The notes beneath the pieces are model-generated. The model was not told the origin of the DNA. It saw only the letters and a program-made list of their open reading frames with translations, and did no database searches. A DNA stretch of 13,942 bases from an uncultured Flavobacteriales bacterium (GTDB lineage Bacteria; Bacteroidota; Bacteroidia; Palsa-965), in contig CAMLEF010000084.1 of assembly GCA_946478675.1 (NCBI GenBank), positions 1-13,942 of the forward strand, read 5' to 3'. Shown here piece after piece: positions 1-6,825 of the stretch. The translations under genes were made by a program, and so were the position numbers. Numbering within the stretch: the stretch's first letter is position 1; every line of letters begins with the position of its first letter.

Positions 1-1
1 C

Positions 2-256
2 ACGTACAGCGGAACGATTCGCCCGTTGCTGCAAAGCAAATGTTATCGCTGTCATTCGGGAGCGACGCTTTCCGGCGGTGTCGATCTCGGTCCGTATGTC
101 AACGTAAAATTTTACGCCGACGAAGGAAGCCTGTTCAGCGTCACCAGCCGCGACGGGAATTTTCCGCCGATGCCGCCCGATGCGAACGAACGGTTGGATG
201 ATTGCCAGCTCGCGCAGCTGAAGAAATGGATCCGTGAAGGTGCGCCGGATAATTAA
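2..256 (+). CDS. C-terminal fragment of a c-type cytochrome domain protein (5' end outside window)
   Basis: The reading frame is open to the left edge, so this is the last 84 residues or so of a longer protein. It carries one heme c attachment motif, Cys-Tyr-Arg-Cys-His, encoded at about 41-55. A Pro-Pro-Met-Pro-Pro segment about 45 residues later supplies a plausible distal Met ligand. The ending, a 'WIREGAPDN' tail after an amphipathic helix, matches the small cytochrome c-like domains often found at the C terminus of Bacteroidota and Planctomycetes secreted proteins. The heme is attached in the periplasm, so the whole protein should be exported. The TTG at 26 gives an open frame but is not a credible start, because the conserved domain begins upstream of it. 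What precedes this domain cannot be seen. The stop codon overlaps that of the convergent amidotransferase gene at 253-256. Confidence 0.8.
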   Translation, partial: TYSGTIRPLLQSKCYRCHSGATLSGGVDLGPYVNVKFYADEGSLFSVTSRDGNFPPMPPDANERLDDCQLAQLKKWIREGAPDN

Positions 257-810
257 TCACACTGCCGCAGGAAATTCCCGATGAGCTTTTTGCCGTTGTC
301 GCCGGAAACTTCCGGGTGAAATTGCACGCCCCAAAGCGGGAGGATCGGGTGGCGCATGCTTTCGATCGTGTAAGTGGAAGACGTCGCGAGATGAATGAAT
401 TCTGCCGGAAGCGTGATGCCTTCGGTATGATCTTCCGCCATTTCCGTTTGCGGCGAAAGTCCTTCGAACAGCGGATCTTCTTTGACAACGCGAATGGGAA
501 TCGTCGTGCGCACTTCTTCGCTGCGAAAAATGGTTGCGCCGTGCATCAGCCCGAGCAGTTGATGCCCGAAGCAGATGGCGAGCACCGGGATGTTTCCTGC
601 TTTAATGAAATCGAACTTTTCAAAGTACGGTGCCGGATCGGTTTCCGTAAACATCGTCGGCGAGCCGCTGAGGATGATGCCCGATACGTTTTTGAAATCG
701 GAAGGATGCGATTCGTTCCACTTCACCATCTGCGCATCGTGCCCGAGCGCGCGGACCATGTCGACGATGAAAGGTGTTTTGCTGCTGCCGAAGTTGACGA
801 TGGTGATCAT
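253..810 (-). CDS. Class I glutamine amidotransferase (GMP synthase GATase-like), stand-alone
   Basis: A 185-residue protein with the full class I (triad) glutamine amidotransferase signature. The nucleophile elbow Ala-Ile-Cys-Phe-Gly-His-Gln places the catalytic Cys at residue 80. Gly-Val-Gln-Phe-His-Pro-Glu places His165 and Glu167. The oxyanion-type segment 'ILSGSP' lies at 46-51. The family hydrolyses glutamine and passes ammonia to a synthase. The sequence most resembles the GATase half of GMP synthase or the small trpG/guaA-like proteins, but no synthase partner is next to it, so the acceptor is unknown. I place the start at the ATG ending at 810, because 'MITIVNFGSS' is the normal first beta strand. 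The frame stays open upstream to 1053, but that extension is translated intergenic repeat and should not be annotated. No Shine-Dalgarno site is visible. The intact triad suggests a functional glutaminase. Confidence 0.88.
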   Translation of the reverse strand: MITIVNFGSSKTPFIVDMVRALGHDAQMVKWNESHPSDFKNVSGIILSGSPTMFTETDPAPYFEKFDFIKAGNIPVLAICFGHQLLGLMHGATIFRSEEVRTTIPIRVVKEDPLFEGLSPQTEMAEDHTEGITLPAEFIHLATSSTYTIESMRHPILPLWGVQFHPEVSGDNGKKLIGNFLRQCD

Positions 811-845
811 GCGAAAGATTTTTACAAATGTGAGAATAAATAAAA

Positions 846-881
846 CCGCAGAGGCGCAGAGGGCGCAGAGAAAACGCTGAG
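846..881. repeat. Intergenic triad repeat, 8-bp unit CGCAGAGR (locus 1)
   Basis: After a TAAAAC lead-in come three near-identical units: CGCAGAGG at 847-854, CGCAGAGGG at 855-863 and CGCAGAGA at 864-871. A short A tract and CGCTGAG follow. A degenerate relic of the same unit lies at 928-942. The tract lies between the start of the amidotransferase gene and the terminator of the OmpA gene. On the minus strand it translates into low-complexity Leu/Arg/Cys-rich sequence, which explains the false upstream extension of the amidotransferase frame. Related triads occur at 12506-12532 and 13866-13890. Confidence 0.8.
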
Positions 882-885
882 AAAA

Positions 886-1005
886 GAATCCGCGTAATTC
901 GCGTAATCCGTGGCGAATAATTATCGCTGCAGAGGCGCAAGGAATCCGCGTAATTCGCGTAATCCGTGGCAAAAATAATCTGCGGAAATCTGCGCAATCG
1001 GCGGC
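886..1005. repeat. Intergenic triad repeat, 9-bp unit (two perfect 29-bp copies plus one degenerate copy)
   Basis: Two identical 29-bp copies lie at 886-914 and 942-970, 56 bp apart. Each copy is itself three 9-bp units, GAATCCGCG, TAATTCGCG and TAATCCGTG, ending in GC. A diverged third copy at 976-1005 keeps the same pattern of AATC/TGCG blocks and the GGC end. The 27 bp between the two perfect copies contain a fragment of the 8-bp repeat family, so the two families are interleaved. Translation of the minus strand gives Pro-Arg-Ile-Thr-Arg-Ile runs, a recognisable spurious-protein signature. Confidence 0.85.
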
Positions 1006-1007
1006 AA

Positions 1008-1040
1008 ACAAAAGCCCGGACATTGCTATCCGGGCTTTCA
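1008..1040 (-). terminator. Rho-independent terminator of the OmpA-family gene
   Basis: A perfect 10-bp stem (AAAGCCCGGA at 1011-1020 with TCCGGGCTTT at 1029-1038) encloses an 8-nt loop. On the minus strand it begins about 18 bp after the OmpA stop codon and is followed by TTTTGTTT. It therefore reads as an intrinsic terminator for the leftward OmpA gene. It also isolates that gene from the amidotransferase gene downstream. Confidence 0.88.
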
Positions 1041-1056
1041 CATTCTCATTCACCGC

Positions 1057-3669
1057 TTACTTCTTCGGAGCCGGCTTTTTCGCCGGTGCCTTCGGAGCTT
1101 TCGGTGCTGCGGGCGGCGTGAACGGTGCGTCCATGCCTTTGTAGTAGTCGACGATCAGCATCTCCACGCGGCGGTTCTTCTGGCGTCCTTCCGGCGTCGT
1201 GTTCGGCGCGATCGGGCGGGTCTGGCCGTACCATTCCGTTTTCAGGTGATCCGCAGGAACGCCTTTGCTGACGAGGTATTTCTTCACCGATTCCGCACGT
1301 TTCTTCGAGAGCGTGAGGTTCGCTGCAGGAGCGCCGACGTTATCCGTGTGGCCGCTGATGCGCAGTCCCCACGTCGGGTGCTTGATGAGGAGCGCTGCAA
1401 GTTCGTCGAGCGCCTGGTACGAGCTCGGGCGGATGACGTCTTTGCCCGTTTCGAATTCGAGGTTGTCGAATGCTTTCTTCACGACTTCCTGCTCTTCTTT
1501 CGTCAGCGTAACCGCAACGTCTTTCACTTCCACTTGCTTCAGGCCGTTGCCTACCGGCTTCGGAAGTTCGAAGCGATACAGACCGTCGGCCTGGCTGCGG
1601 ATCGCGCGTTTCGCAAGACCGTTAACAATGACTTTCACTTCGTTGACGCCGACGATCTTGTCGGGATCTCCGTCGAGGCGGAAGACGCAGAGCGAATCTT
1701 TCGGCAGCGACTCGAACGTGAAGCTTCCGTCTTTCGCCTGGCGCGTCGACTGCAGGCTCTGTCCTGCGAGGTCAACGAGGTGCAGACGAACTTCGGGGCA
1801 GCCTTCGTTGTCGGCCGGGCCGGGCTTCTCGGGGCAGAGGTCGATCTTGTCCATCACGCCGTCGCCGTCGCGGTCCGGGCAGCCTTTGAATGCGGGCAAT
1901 CCTTTTTCATCCGGGCAGTCGTCTTCTTTGTCGATGATGCCGTCGCCGTCTTTGTCGGGGCAACCGTTGAACTGCGGCAGGCCGGGATCATCCGGGCACG
2001 CGTCCTGTTTGTCGGTAATGCCGTCGCCGTCTTTATCGGGGCAGCCGTTGAATTGCTTGAGGCCGGGCTCATCCGGGCAGATGTCTTCCGAATCCTGGAC
2101 GTGGTCGCCGTCGCGGTCGGGGCATCCCATGAATTCCCAAACGCCGGGCGTCTCTTTACACTTGTCCTTCTTGTCGGAGACTTTGTCCTTGTCTTTATCG
2201 CGCGGCTCACGATACAGGATCGGGACCTTGATGCCGAAATACGCATCGGCGCCGTAAACGGTTTTCTTCTTGCTGAAGAGCGGCGCGAGGTTCGACGTTC
2301 CCATTACAAAAGGTCCGAGTCGCAGGCACGTGCCCACCTGGAAGTTGCGGTACTGGTTGTACGACAGCGGCACCATCGCGCCGAACCATTTCCAGTCCCA
2401 GCGCGGCGTAAGTGAAATGTAAGAAATGTCGTGCACCTTGTTCGGGTTCTTGCGCCACTGTACCGCGTAAGCGCCGTTGAGGTTCACGTAAAAATCTTTC
2501 CAGATGTTGTAATCGAGATCGAAGCGGAACGCCAGCGGCAGGTTCATGCGGAACGTAGGGTTCGGTCCCATGTCTTCGAATACAAAACGTTTGCGCAGCG
2601 TGTCGTCGAACGAACGGATCGGCAGCGAATCGAACGCCAGGTTATGCACGTTCCATTGATTGACGTCCGCGACGAAATCGCCCGACAATTTTCCCAGGTC
2701 GTATTTGATGGAACCGATGTCCGTGACCGATGCACCGGCGCGCAGCTTGTATTTGTTTTTCGAACGGCGCCAGAGATCGGTCTCGCCATCCATATCGTAC
2801 TTGTAGTTTTTATAATCCGGGCGCCATTCGTAAACAACGCCCAGATCGAGGCCGAAGCCCGGGTGCGAAACGCTCCGCTCGATGTAATTCATCGCCGAGC
2901 TTTGCTGCGTGAAATCGAGGTTCACGGAGTGGCCGTACTGGATGTGCGATTTGAAGAAGGTGAGCGTGTCGTTGTTGTTCGCGAGATACTGCAGGTTGTC
3001 GGCGTACATATACGCTGCGCCGAGACCGATGAGCAGCTTCGGGCGGATACCGGCTTTCAGGAAGTTGGTGTTATCATCCCACATGACGCGCGAATACGTA
3101 GCGGCGATCTCGTGCCAGCTCATGTACTGGACGCTGATGTGATCGTTGGTGAACGCCTGGTTCCAGAGCACCGAATCACCGAAGCTGGAGTAGGCGAGCT
3201 GCGCCATCGGTTGCTCCACGCCGTCGATGTTGATGATGGTGCGCATTTCGCCGGTCACGGAAATGGCGCTTTTCTGGTCGAGGGTAACCATGAACGACAG
3301 CGGCAGCAGGATGCGGTTGTTGAAATACACCGATTTCTTGTCGCTGTTGTTCTTCGTGACGAGGTAATGCTGCTGGAACAGCGAGTCGTCGAATGCCGGG
3401 TAATGCGTGGTGCTGTCGGGCGGGAAGAGCGGGCCGGTGCGGTTGGCGAGGGCGGTCTTCTTAAAGCCGACGTAATTATTTTGCGCCATGAAGCCGAACG
3501 TGATCAGGTTCACGTCGACCTTGAAGCGGCTGTCGGCAATGGATGCCGGGTTGGTAAGGACTCCGTTGACGCCGGCATAATTGCTCTGGTTGTAATCGAG
3601 CATATTCTGGGCGCTTGCGGCAAACGGCAATGCCAGGGCTACAAGAAAGAGCAGCAGGAATTTTTTCAT
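1057..3669 (-). CDS. OmpA-family outer-membrane protein with N-terminal barrel, TSP3 repeats and peptidoglycan-binding domain
   Basis: An 870-residue envelope protein. Residues 1-20 form a signal peptide (Met-Lys-Lys, hydrophobic core, Ala-Ser-Ala before Gln). Residues 22 to about 485 are rich in alternating aromatic/polar strands and begin with 'NPASIADSRFKVDVNL', typical of the Bacteroidota DUF5723-like barrel domain; that assignment is by resemblance. Residues 491-629 are a Ca-binding thrombospondin type 3 region with four 27-residue repeats. A short carboxypeptidase-regulatory-like beta segment follows at about 626-672. The OmpA C-terminal domain is at 736-841 and shows the TDN, the NLxLSxxRAxxVxxYL helix and the GRxxNRRVE motifs that bind diaminopimelate in peptidoglycan. 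The tail (842-870) is Pro/Ala/Lys-rich. The protein likely links the outer membrane to the cell wall. I start at the Met-Lys-Lys codon ending at 3669. The frame extends 16 codons upstream, but that would bury the signal peptide. The gene is transcribed alone, divergent from the 3915 unit, and ends at a clear terminator. Confidence 0.92.
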   Translation of the reverse strand: MKKFLLLFLVALALPFAASAQNMLDYNQSNYAGVNGVLTNPASIADSRFKVDVNLITFGFMAQNNYVGFKKTALANRTGPLFPPDSTTHYPAFDDSLFQQHYLVTKNNSDKKSVYFNNRILLPLSFMVTLDQKSAISVTGEMRTIINIDGVEQPMAQLAYSSFGDSVLWNQAFTNDHISVQYMSWHEIAATYSRVMWDDNTNFLKAGIRPKLLIGLGAAYMYADNLQYLANNNDTLTFFKSHIQYGHSVNLDFTQQSSAMNYIERSVSHPGFGLDLGVVYEWRPDYKNYKYDMDGETDLWRRSKNKYKLRAGASVTDIGSIKYDLGKLSGDFVADVNQWNVHNLAFDSLPIRSFDDTLRKRFVFEDMGPNPTFRMNLPLAFRFDLDYNIWKDFYVNLNGAYAVQWRKNPNKVHDISYISLTPRWDWKWFGAMVPLSYNQYRNFQVGTCLRLGPFVMGTSNLAPLFSKKKTVYGADAYFGIKVPILYREPRDKDKDKVSDKKDKCKETPGVWEFMGCPDRDGDHVQDSEDICPDEPGLKQFNGCPDKDGDGITDKQDACPDDPGLPQFNGCPDKDGDGIIDKEDDCPDEKGLPAFKGCPDRDGDGVMDKIDLCPEKPGPADNEGCPEVRLHLVDLAGQSLQSTRQAKDGSFTFESLPKDSLCVFRLDGDPDKIVGVNEVKVIVNGLAKRAIRSQADGLYRFELPKPVGNGLKQVEVKDVAVTLTKEEQEVVKKAFDNLEFETGKDVIRPSSYQALDELAALLIKHPTWGLRISGHTDNVGAPAANLTLSKKRAESVKKYLVSKGVPADHLKTEWYGQTRPIAPNTTPEGRQKNRRVEMLIVDYYKGMDAPFTPPAAPKAPKAPAKKPAPKK
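1804..2127 (-). repeat. Four in-frame 81-bp tandem repeats encoding TSP3 units
   Basis: Within the OmpA-family gene, residues 515-622 consist of four consecutive 27-residue units. Each starts Gly-Cys-Pro-Asp, then has an Asp-x-Asp-Gly-Asp Ca-binding loop, then Cys-Pro-(Asp/Glu). A fifth partial GCPE closes the array. The unit boundaries coincide at DNA level, so the array probably arose by duplication. The paired Cys residues could form disulfides in the periplasm or on the surface. Confidence 0.85.
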
Positions 3670-3698
3670 AAAAATGGTCAGGTGTGCAGTAAGGACAC

Positions 3699-3728
3699 GA
3701 AAGATAATAAAAATCAATTGCCGGAAAA
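3699..3728 (-). promoter_or_regulatory. Candidate Bacteroidota-type promoter for the OmpA-family gene
   Basis: On the minus strand TATCTTTC (3706 down to 3699) matches the Bacteroidota -7 element TAnnTTTG at seven of eight positions. A TTTT at 3728-3725, 18 bp further upstream, is a weak stand-in for the -33 TTTG. This would start transcription some 20 to 25 bp before the ATG ending at 3669. It is a pattern match only, in an A/T-rich stretch where such matches are common. Confidence 0.28.
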
Positions 3729-3914
3729 TGTAACCGGAACTTCAGGGGCGTTCCGGGAGAATCGAAGTGGAGTCGGAAGGGGTAAAAGCGACCGTTCGTC
3801 CGTTGGCAGAAAAAGTTGCGGCACCTGTGAAAAACTTTGTGCTTTAACACAACGTCACGTCGCGGTGATTGTCTATTTTTCTGCGGCAAATTATCCCCAA
3901 TAAAATTTAATCCG

Positions 3915-4286
3915 ATGAAGAAAAAGATGATCAAAAGCATCTGCGTGCTGGCCTTCCTGGTGGCCGGTACATCTGCTTACGCTCAGCAGGCACAGCAGAC
4001 GCAGGCACCGCAACAGGTGCAGCAGCAGGACTGGCAGCAGCTGGAAACCCAAAACGGCGTTCTCGCCTATTGGAAAACCGCTCCGCTCGGCTCCGGCGAA
4101 GGCGTCTACCTGCGCTTTGTGAACACGACCGGTCAGCCCGTTACGGTGAACTGGACGATCAACTGCGGCGCCGACGGCAAAGAAAGCCATACGGGCTCCA
4201 CGACCATTGCTTCCGGTGAAGCCGCAACGCCCGCCGGTGTTCGCATCTCCGGCAATGCTTCCGTATCATTTAACGTTTCAAAATAA
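3915..4286 (+). CDS. Small secreted protein of unknown function
   Basis: A 123-residue protein I do not recognise. Residues 1-23 are a classical signal peptide (Lys-rich N terminus, hydrophobic core, Ala-Tyr-Ala before Gln-Gln). Residues 24-43 are a Gln-rich, probably disordered linker. Residues 44-123 look like a compact all-beta domain with a 'VYLRFVNTTGQPVTVNWTI' strand pair and a single mature Cys at 84. It resembles the small Ig-like modules that Bacteroidota export, but no family can be named. The ATG at 3915 is chosen because the Lys-rich signal-peptide start falls there; the ATG at 3927 is a possible alternative. A TATTTTTC at 3874-3881 could be a -7 element, without a good -33 partner. 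The stop lies 6 bp before the next start, so it is almost certainly co-transcribed with the T9SS cargo gene and may act with it. Confidence 0.8.
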   Translation: MKKKMIKSICVLAFLVAGTSAYAQQAQQTQAPQQVQQQDWQQLETQNGVLAYWKTAPLGSGEGVYLRFVNTTGQPVTVNWTINCGADGKESHTGSTTIASGEAATPAGVRISGNASVSFNVSK

Positions 4287-4292
4287 GACAGC

Positions 4293-6644
4293 ATGAAGAA
4301 AATCTCCGCTTTCTTTCGTTCGAAACTCGTCATGGGCGCCACCGCCCTGCTGCTGACGACCACCGCCGTAGCGCAGGTCGACGTGCTCGTGTGCGGCGCC
4401 TGCAGCCCGCAGACCTGGCTCGACGACGTCCAGAACAAGCTTATCGCTACGAGCGCGTTCAACTCCGTAACGACGTACAACACGTATCTCACCGGAACGC
4501 CCACGCTCGCTTACCTGCAAACCTTCGACGCCGTGCTCGTTTATACCGATTACGGCGCGCAGGATCCGGTCACGCTGGGTAACAACCTCGCGGCTTATAT
4601 CGACGGCGGCGGCGCTGTCGTGTCGGCTACGTTTACCAACGCCAGCGTTCTTGTGACCGGTAACTTCAACACCGCTGCTTACCAGGTGTGCATCCCGAGC
4701 GGCGGCCAGAACAGCTCTCCGCAGCTTACCCTCGGCACGATCAACAACGCGTGCAGCGGTATCATGAACGGCATCACCACCTTCGACGGCGGTTCGAGCT
4801 CGTACCGTTCCAGCAGCTCCAGCTTTACACCCGGCTCTACCGTGGAAGCGAACTGGAGCAACGGCGAATGGCTCGTTGCTACCCGTACGAACGTAGGCCC
4901 TGCCAACGCGCGTCGCGCCGACCTGAACTTCTACCCGCCGTCCAGCGACGTGCGCAGCGACTTCTGGTCTTCTTCCACGCAGGGTGGCCAGCTGATGGCC
5001 AATGCACTGCTCTGGTGCTGCGGTGTGCTGAATAACTCTTCAGCTCCCGGCCTGCCGGGTACGATCTCCGGATCTGCATCGGTTTGCAACGGCTCGAACA
5101 GCGTAACCTATTCCATCGGCCCCGTAGCTACCGCGACCTCTTACACCTGGTCGGTTCCTGCCGGCGCAACGATCGTCAGCGGACAAGGCACGACGAGCAT
5201 CACCGTGAACTTCGGTTCTACCTCCGGCAACATTTCCGTTTACGCCAGCAACCTTTGTGATGGTCCGGCGCAAACGCTCGCAGTAACCGTGAACCCGCTT
5301 CCGACCATCGGTTCGACCGCATCACCGGGCAACACTGTTTGCCAGGGAACTAACGTTACGTTCAACGGCACCGGCGGCACCACGTATGCCTGGTCCGGCG
5401 GTGTGAACGACGGCGTTCCTTTTACGGCAATGACTTCCGGAACCTACACGGTTACCGGTACGGATGCGAACGGCTGTTCCAACACCGCAACGGCGAACCT
5501 CACGGTGAACCCGCTTCCGACGGTCAACCTCGGACAGGATGTGACGCAATGCGGCGGCAACGTTACGCTCGACGCACAGAATGCCGGCGCCTCCTACCTC
5601 TGGAGCACGACGGCTACCTCGCAGACCATCAACGTCAGCAACAGCGGCACGTATTACGTCGGTGTGATGAACGCGAACGGTTGCGTGAATGGCGACACGA
5701 TCATGGTTACGATCAACGCGCTGCCGGTAGTCGATCTCGGTGTGGATTACAGCGCCTGCGACATGACGATGCTCGATGCCGGTAACCCGGGATCAACCTA
5801 TCTCTGGAACACCACGAGCCCGCAGCAGCAGATCGCTGTTTCTACGAGCGGACAGTATTACGTCGACGTTACCGATACGAACGGCTGCACCAGCTCCGAC
5901 ACGATCAACGTAACGATCAACGCGAGCCCGAACGTAGCAGCGAATGCATCTGCGCTCAGCTCCTGCGAAGACGGCGGCCCCATCACGCTGTCGGCAACTC
6001 CGGTCGGCGGTACGTGGTCAGGCCCCGGCGTGACCGGCAATACCTTCGATCCTACGGTCGGCGGTGGCGCTTACATGCCGACGTATTCGATCACGGACGC
6101 TAACGGCTGCTCCGGCTCCGCCTGGGTGAACATCACGGTTTATTCGCTCCCGGTGCTGCAGGCCAGCTCTTCGGCTTCGAACGTGTGCATGGATGACGCG
6201 AACGTGATGCTGCTCGGTACGCCCAGCGGCGGCTCCTGGAGCGGTTCCAGCGTTACCGGCAACCAGTTCGATCCGTCGATCGGCTCCGGTACGTACACGA
6301 TGACGTATTCGTACACCGACAGCCACGGCTGCTCGAACACGCAAACGACGAACATCACGGTGAACGCCTGCACGGGTGTTGCTGAGCAATCGGCGAACAA
6401 CGGCATCAACGTTTACCCGAACCCGAACAGCGGTTCCTTCGCGATCAGCTTCGCTGCTGAAACCGGTGACGTGACGATCGAAGTGATCGACATGAGCGGT
6501 CGCGTTGTTTATGCTGCAATGGAAAACAACGTTGCGGCCGGCGCTGTGAAGCAGGTGTCGCTGGAGAATGCGAATGCAGGCATGTACCTGCTGCGCGTCA
6601 TCTCCGCGAACGGCCAGGCGATGAGCAAGATCTCGGTGCAGTAA
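4293..6644 (+). CDS. Secreted multidomain Ig/PKD-like protein with T9SS C-terminal sorting domain
   Basis: A 783-residue exported protein. Residues 1-28 are a signal peptide ending Ala-Val-Ala-Gln. Residues 29-244 form an alpha/beta region; 'FDAVLVYTDYG' followed by 'LAAYIDGGGAVV' resembles the central strands of the ThuA/class I amidotransferase-like fold, but no catalytic triad is obvious. Six Ig/PKD-like beta modules follow, at about 252-334, 335-407, 408-476, 477-545, 546-619 and 620-692. Modules 2 to 6 include repeated '(D/A)xNGC' or 'DSHGC' and 'VTVNPLP'-like boundaries. Residues 706-783 are a type A T9SS sorting domain: 'VYPNPNSGSFAISF', 'VIDMSGRVV' and 'NAGMYLLRV' are its standard landmarks. 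The protein should cross the outer membrane by type IX secretion and be released or anchored at the surface. It is rich in Ser, Thr, Gly and Asn, as adhesin-like cargo usually is. A ligand cannot be inferred. It is the second gene of a two-gene unit and is followed by a terminator. Confidence 0.92.
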   Translation: MKKISAFFRSKLVMGATALLLTTTAVAQVDVLVCGACSPQTWLDDVQNKLIATSAFNSVTTYNTYLTGTPTLAYLQTFDAVLVYTDYGAQDPVTLGNNLAAYIDGGGAVVSATFTNASVLVTGNFNTAAYQVCIPSGGQNSSPQLTLGTINNACSGIMNGITTFDGGSSSYRSSSSSFTPGSTVEANWSNGEWLVATRTNVGPANARRADLNFYPPSSDVRSDFWSSSTQGGQLMANALLWCCGVLNNSSAPGLPGTISGSASVCNGSNSVTYSIGPVATATSYTWSVPAGATIVSGQGTTSITVNFGSTSGNISVYASNLCDGPAQTLAVTVNPLPTIGSTASPGNTVCQGTNVTFNGTGGTTYAWSGGVNDGVPFTAMTSGTYTVTGTDANGCSNTATANLTVNPLPTVNLGQDVTQCGGNVTLDAQNAGASYLWSTTATSQTINVSNSGTYYVGVMNANGCVNGDTIMVTINALPVVDLGVDYSACDMTMLDAGNPGSTYLWNTTSPQQQIAVSTSGQYYVDVTDTNGCTSSDTINVTINASPNVAANASALSSCEDGGPITLSATPVGGTWSGPGVTGNTFDPTVGGGAYMPTYSITDANGCSGSAWVNITVYSLPVLQASSSASNVCMDDANVMLLGTPSGGSWSGSSVTGNQFDPSIGSGTYTMTYSYTDSHGCSNTQTTNITVNACTGVAEQSANNGINVYPNPNSGSFAISFAAETGDVTIEVIDMSGRVVYAAMENNVAAGAVKQVSLENANAGMYLLRVISANGQAMSKISVQ

Positions 6645-6664
6645 GCACAGGATTTTTAAAACAG

Positions 6665-6702
6665 AAAAGCGGGACGGTGCATGCATCGTTCCGCTTTTGT
6701 TT
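6665..6702 (+). terminator. Intrinsic terminator after the T9SS cargo gene, probably bidirectional
   Basis: AAAAGCGGGACG at 6665-6676 pairs with CGTTCCGCTTTT at 6687-6698. The inner TGCATGCA can extend the stem, with G-U wobbles on the plus-strand transcript. TTTTGTTT (6695-6702) supplies the U tract. On the minus strand the same hairpin, with two A-C mismatches, is followed by TTTTCTGTTTT and could also terminate the leftward unit that ends at 6713. Confidence 0.82.
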
Positions 6703-6712
6703 TAGAAATGCA

Positions 6713-6823
6713 TTACTCGTCGTAAGTGATCCGCAGCGGTTTTTCTTTTTGCTGATTGCTGTAATCGAGCGCTGTGGCAGGAATTGTAACGGCGAGAAAA
6801 AGAGCGAACAAAACTATTTTCAT
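6713..6823 (-). CDS. Putative 36-residue exported micro-protein
   Basis: This is a 36-codon frame from the ATG ending at 6823 to a TAA at 6713-6715. The translation begins MKIVLFALFLAVTIPATA, a well-formed signal peptide with an Ala-Thr-Ala cleavage site. It leaves a mature peptide of only about 18 residues ending in 'PLRITYDE', charged and hydrophilic. The start lies 2 bp after the stop of the 908-residue propeller gene, a spacing typical of translational coupling, and the stop lies 14 bp before the hairpin at 6665-6698. Position, signal peptide and terminator together argue that it is real. It could instead be the surviving 5' end of a truncated exported gene. No homologue or function is known to me. 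Confidence 0.55.
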   Translation of the reverse strand: MKIVLFALFLAVTIPATALDYSNQQKEKPLRITYDE

Positions 6824-6825
6824 GG

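Noticed and set aside
886..970. CRISPR-like pattern: two identical 29-bp repeats with a 27-bp spacer
   Set aside because: The repeats are internally periodic (three 9-bp units), the spacer contains another genomic repeat family, the third copy is degenerate with almost no spacer, and no cas gene is near.
1246..2415. 389-codon open frame on the plus strand across the TSP3 and OmpA-domain region
   Set aside because: Antisense to the same gene; it contains repetitive Val/Ala/Phe runs that mirror the TSP3 repeats.
3836..3881. Promoter for the 3915 unit (TTTG at 3836 with TATTTTTC at 3874)
   Set aside because: The spacing between the two boxes is far too long for a Bacteroidota promoter, and no other -33 candidate was seen; kept only as a remark.
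2431..3903. 490-codon open frame on the plus strand
   Set aside because: It is antisense to the OmpA-family gene, whose domains and signal peptide are clear. The translation is Arg/Val/His-rich with no recognisable domain, as expected for the shadow of a G+C-rich gene.
6018..6686. 222-codon open frame on the minus strand
   Set aside because: Antisense to the T9SS sorting domain and the last Ig-like modules; the composition is Arg/His/Val-rich shadow sequence, and it crosses the terminator.
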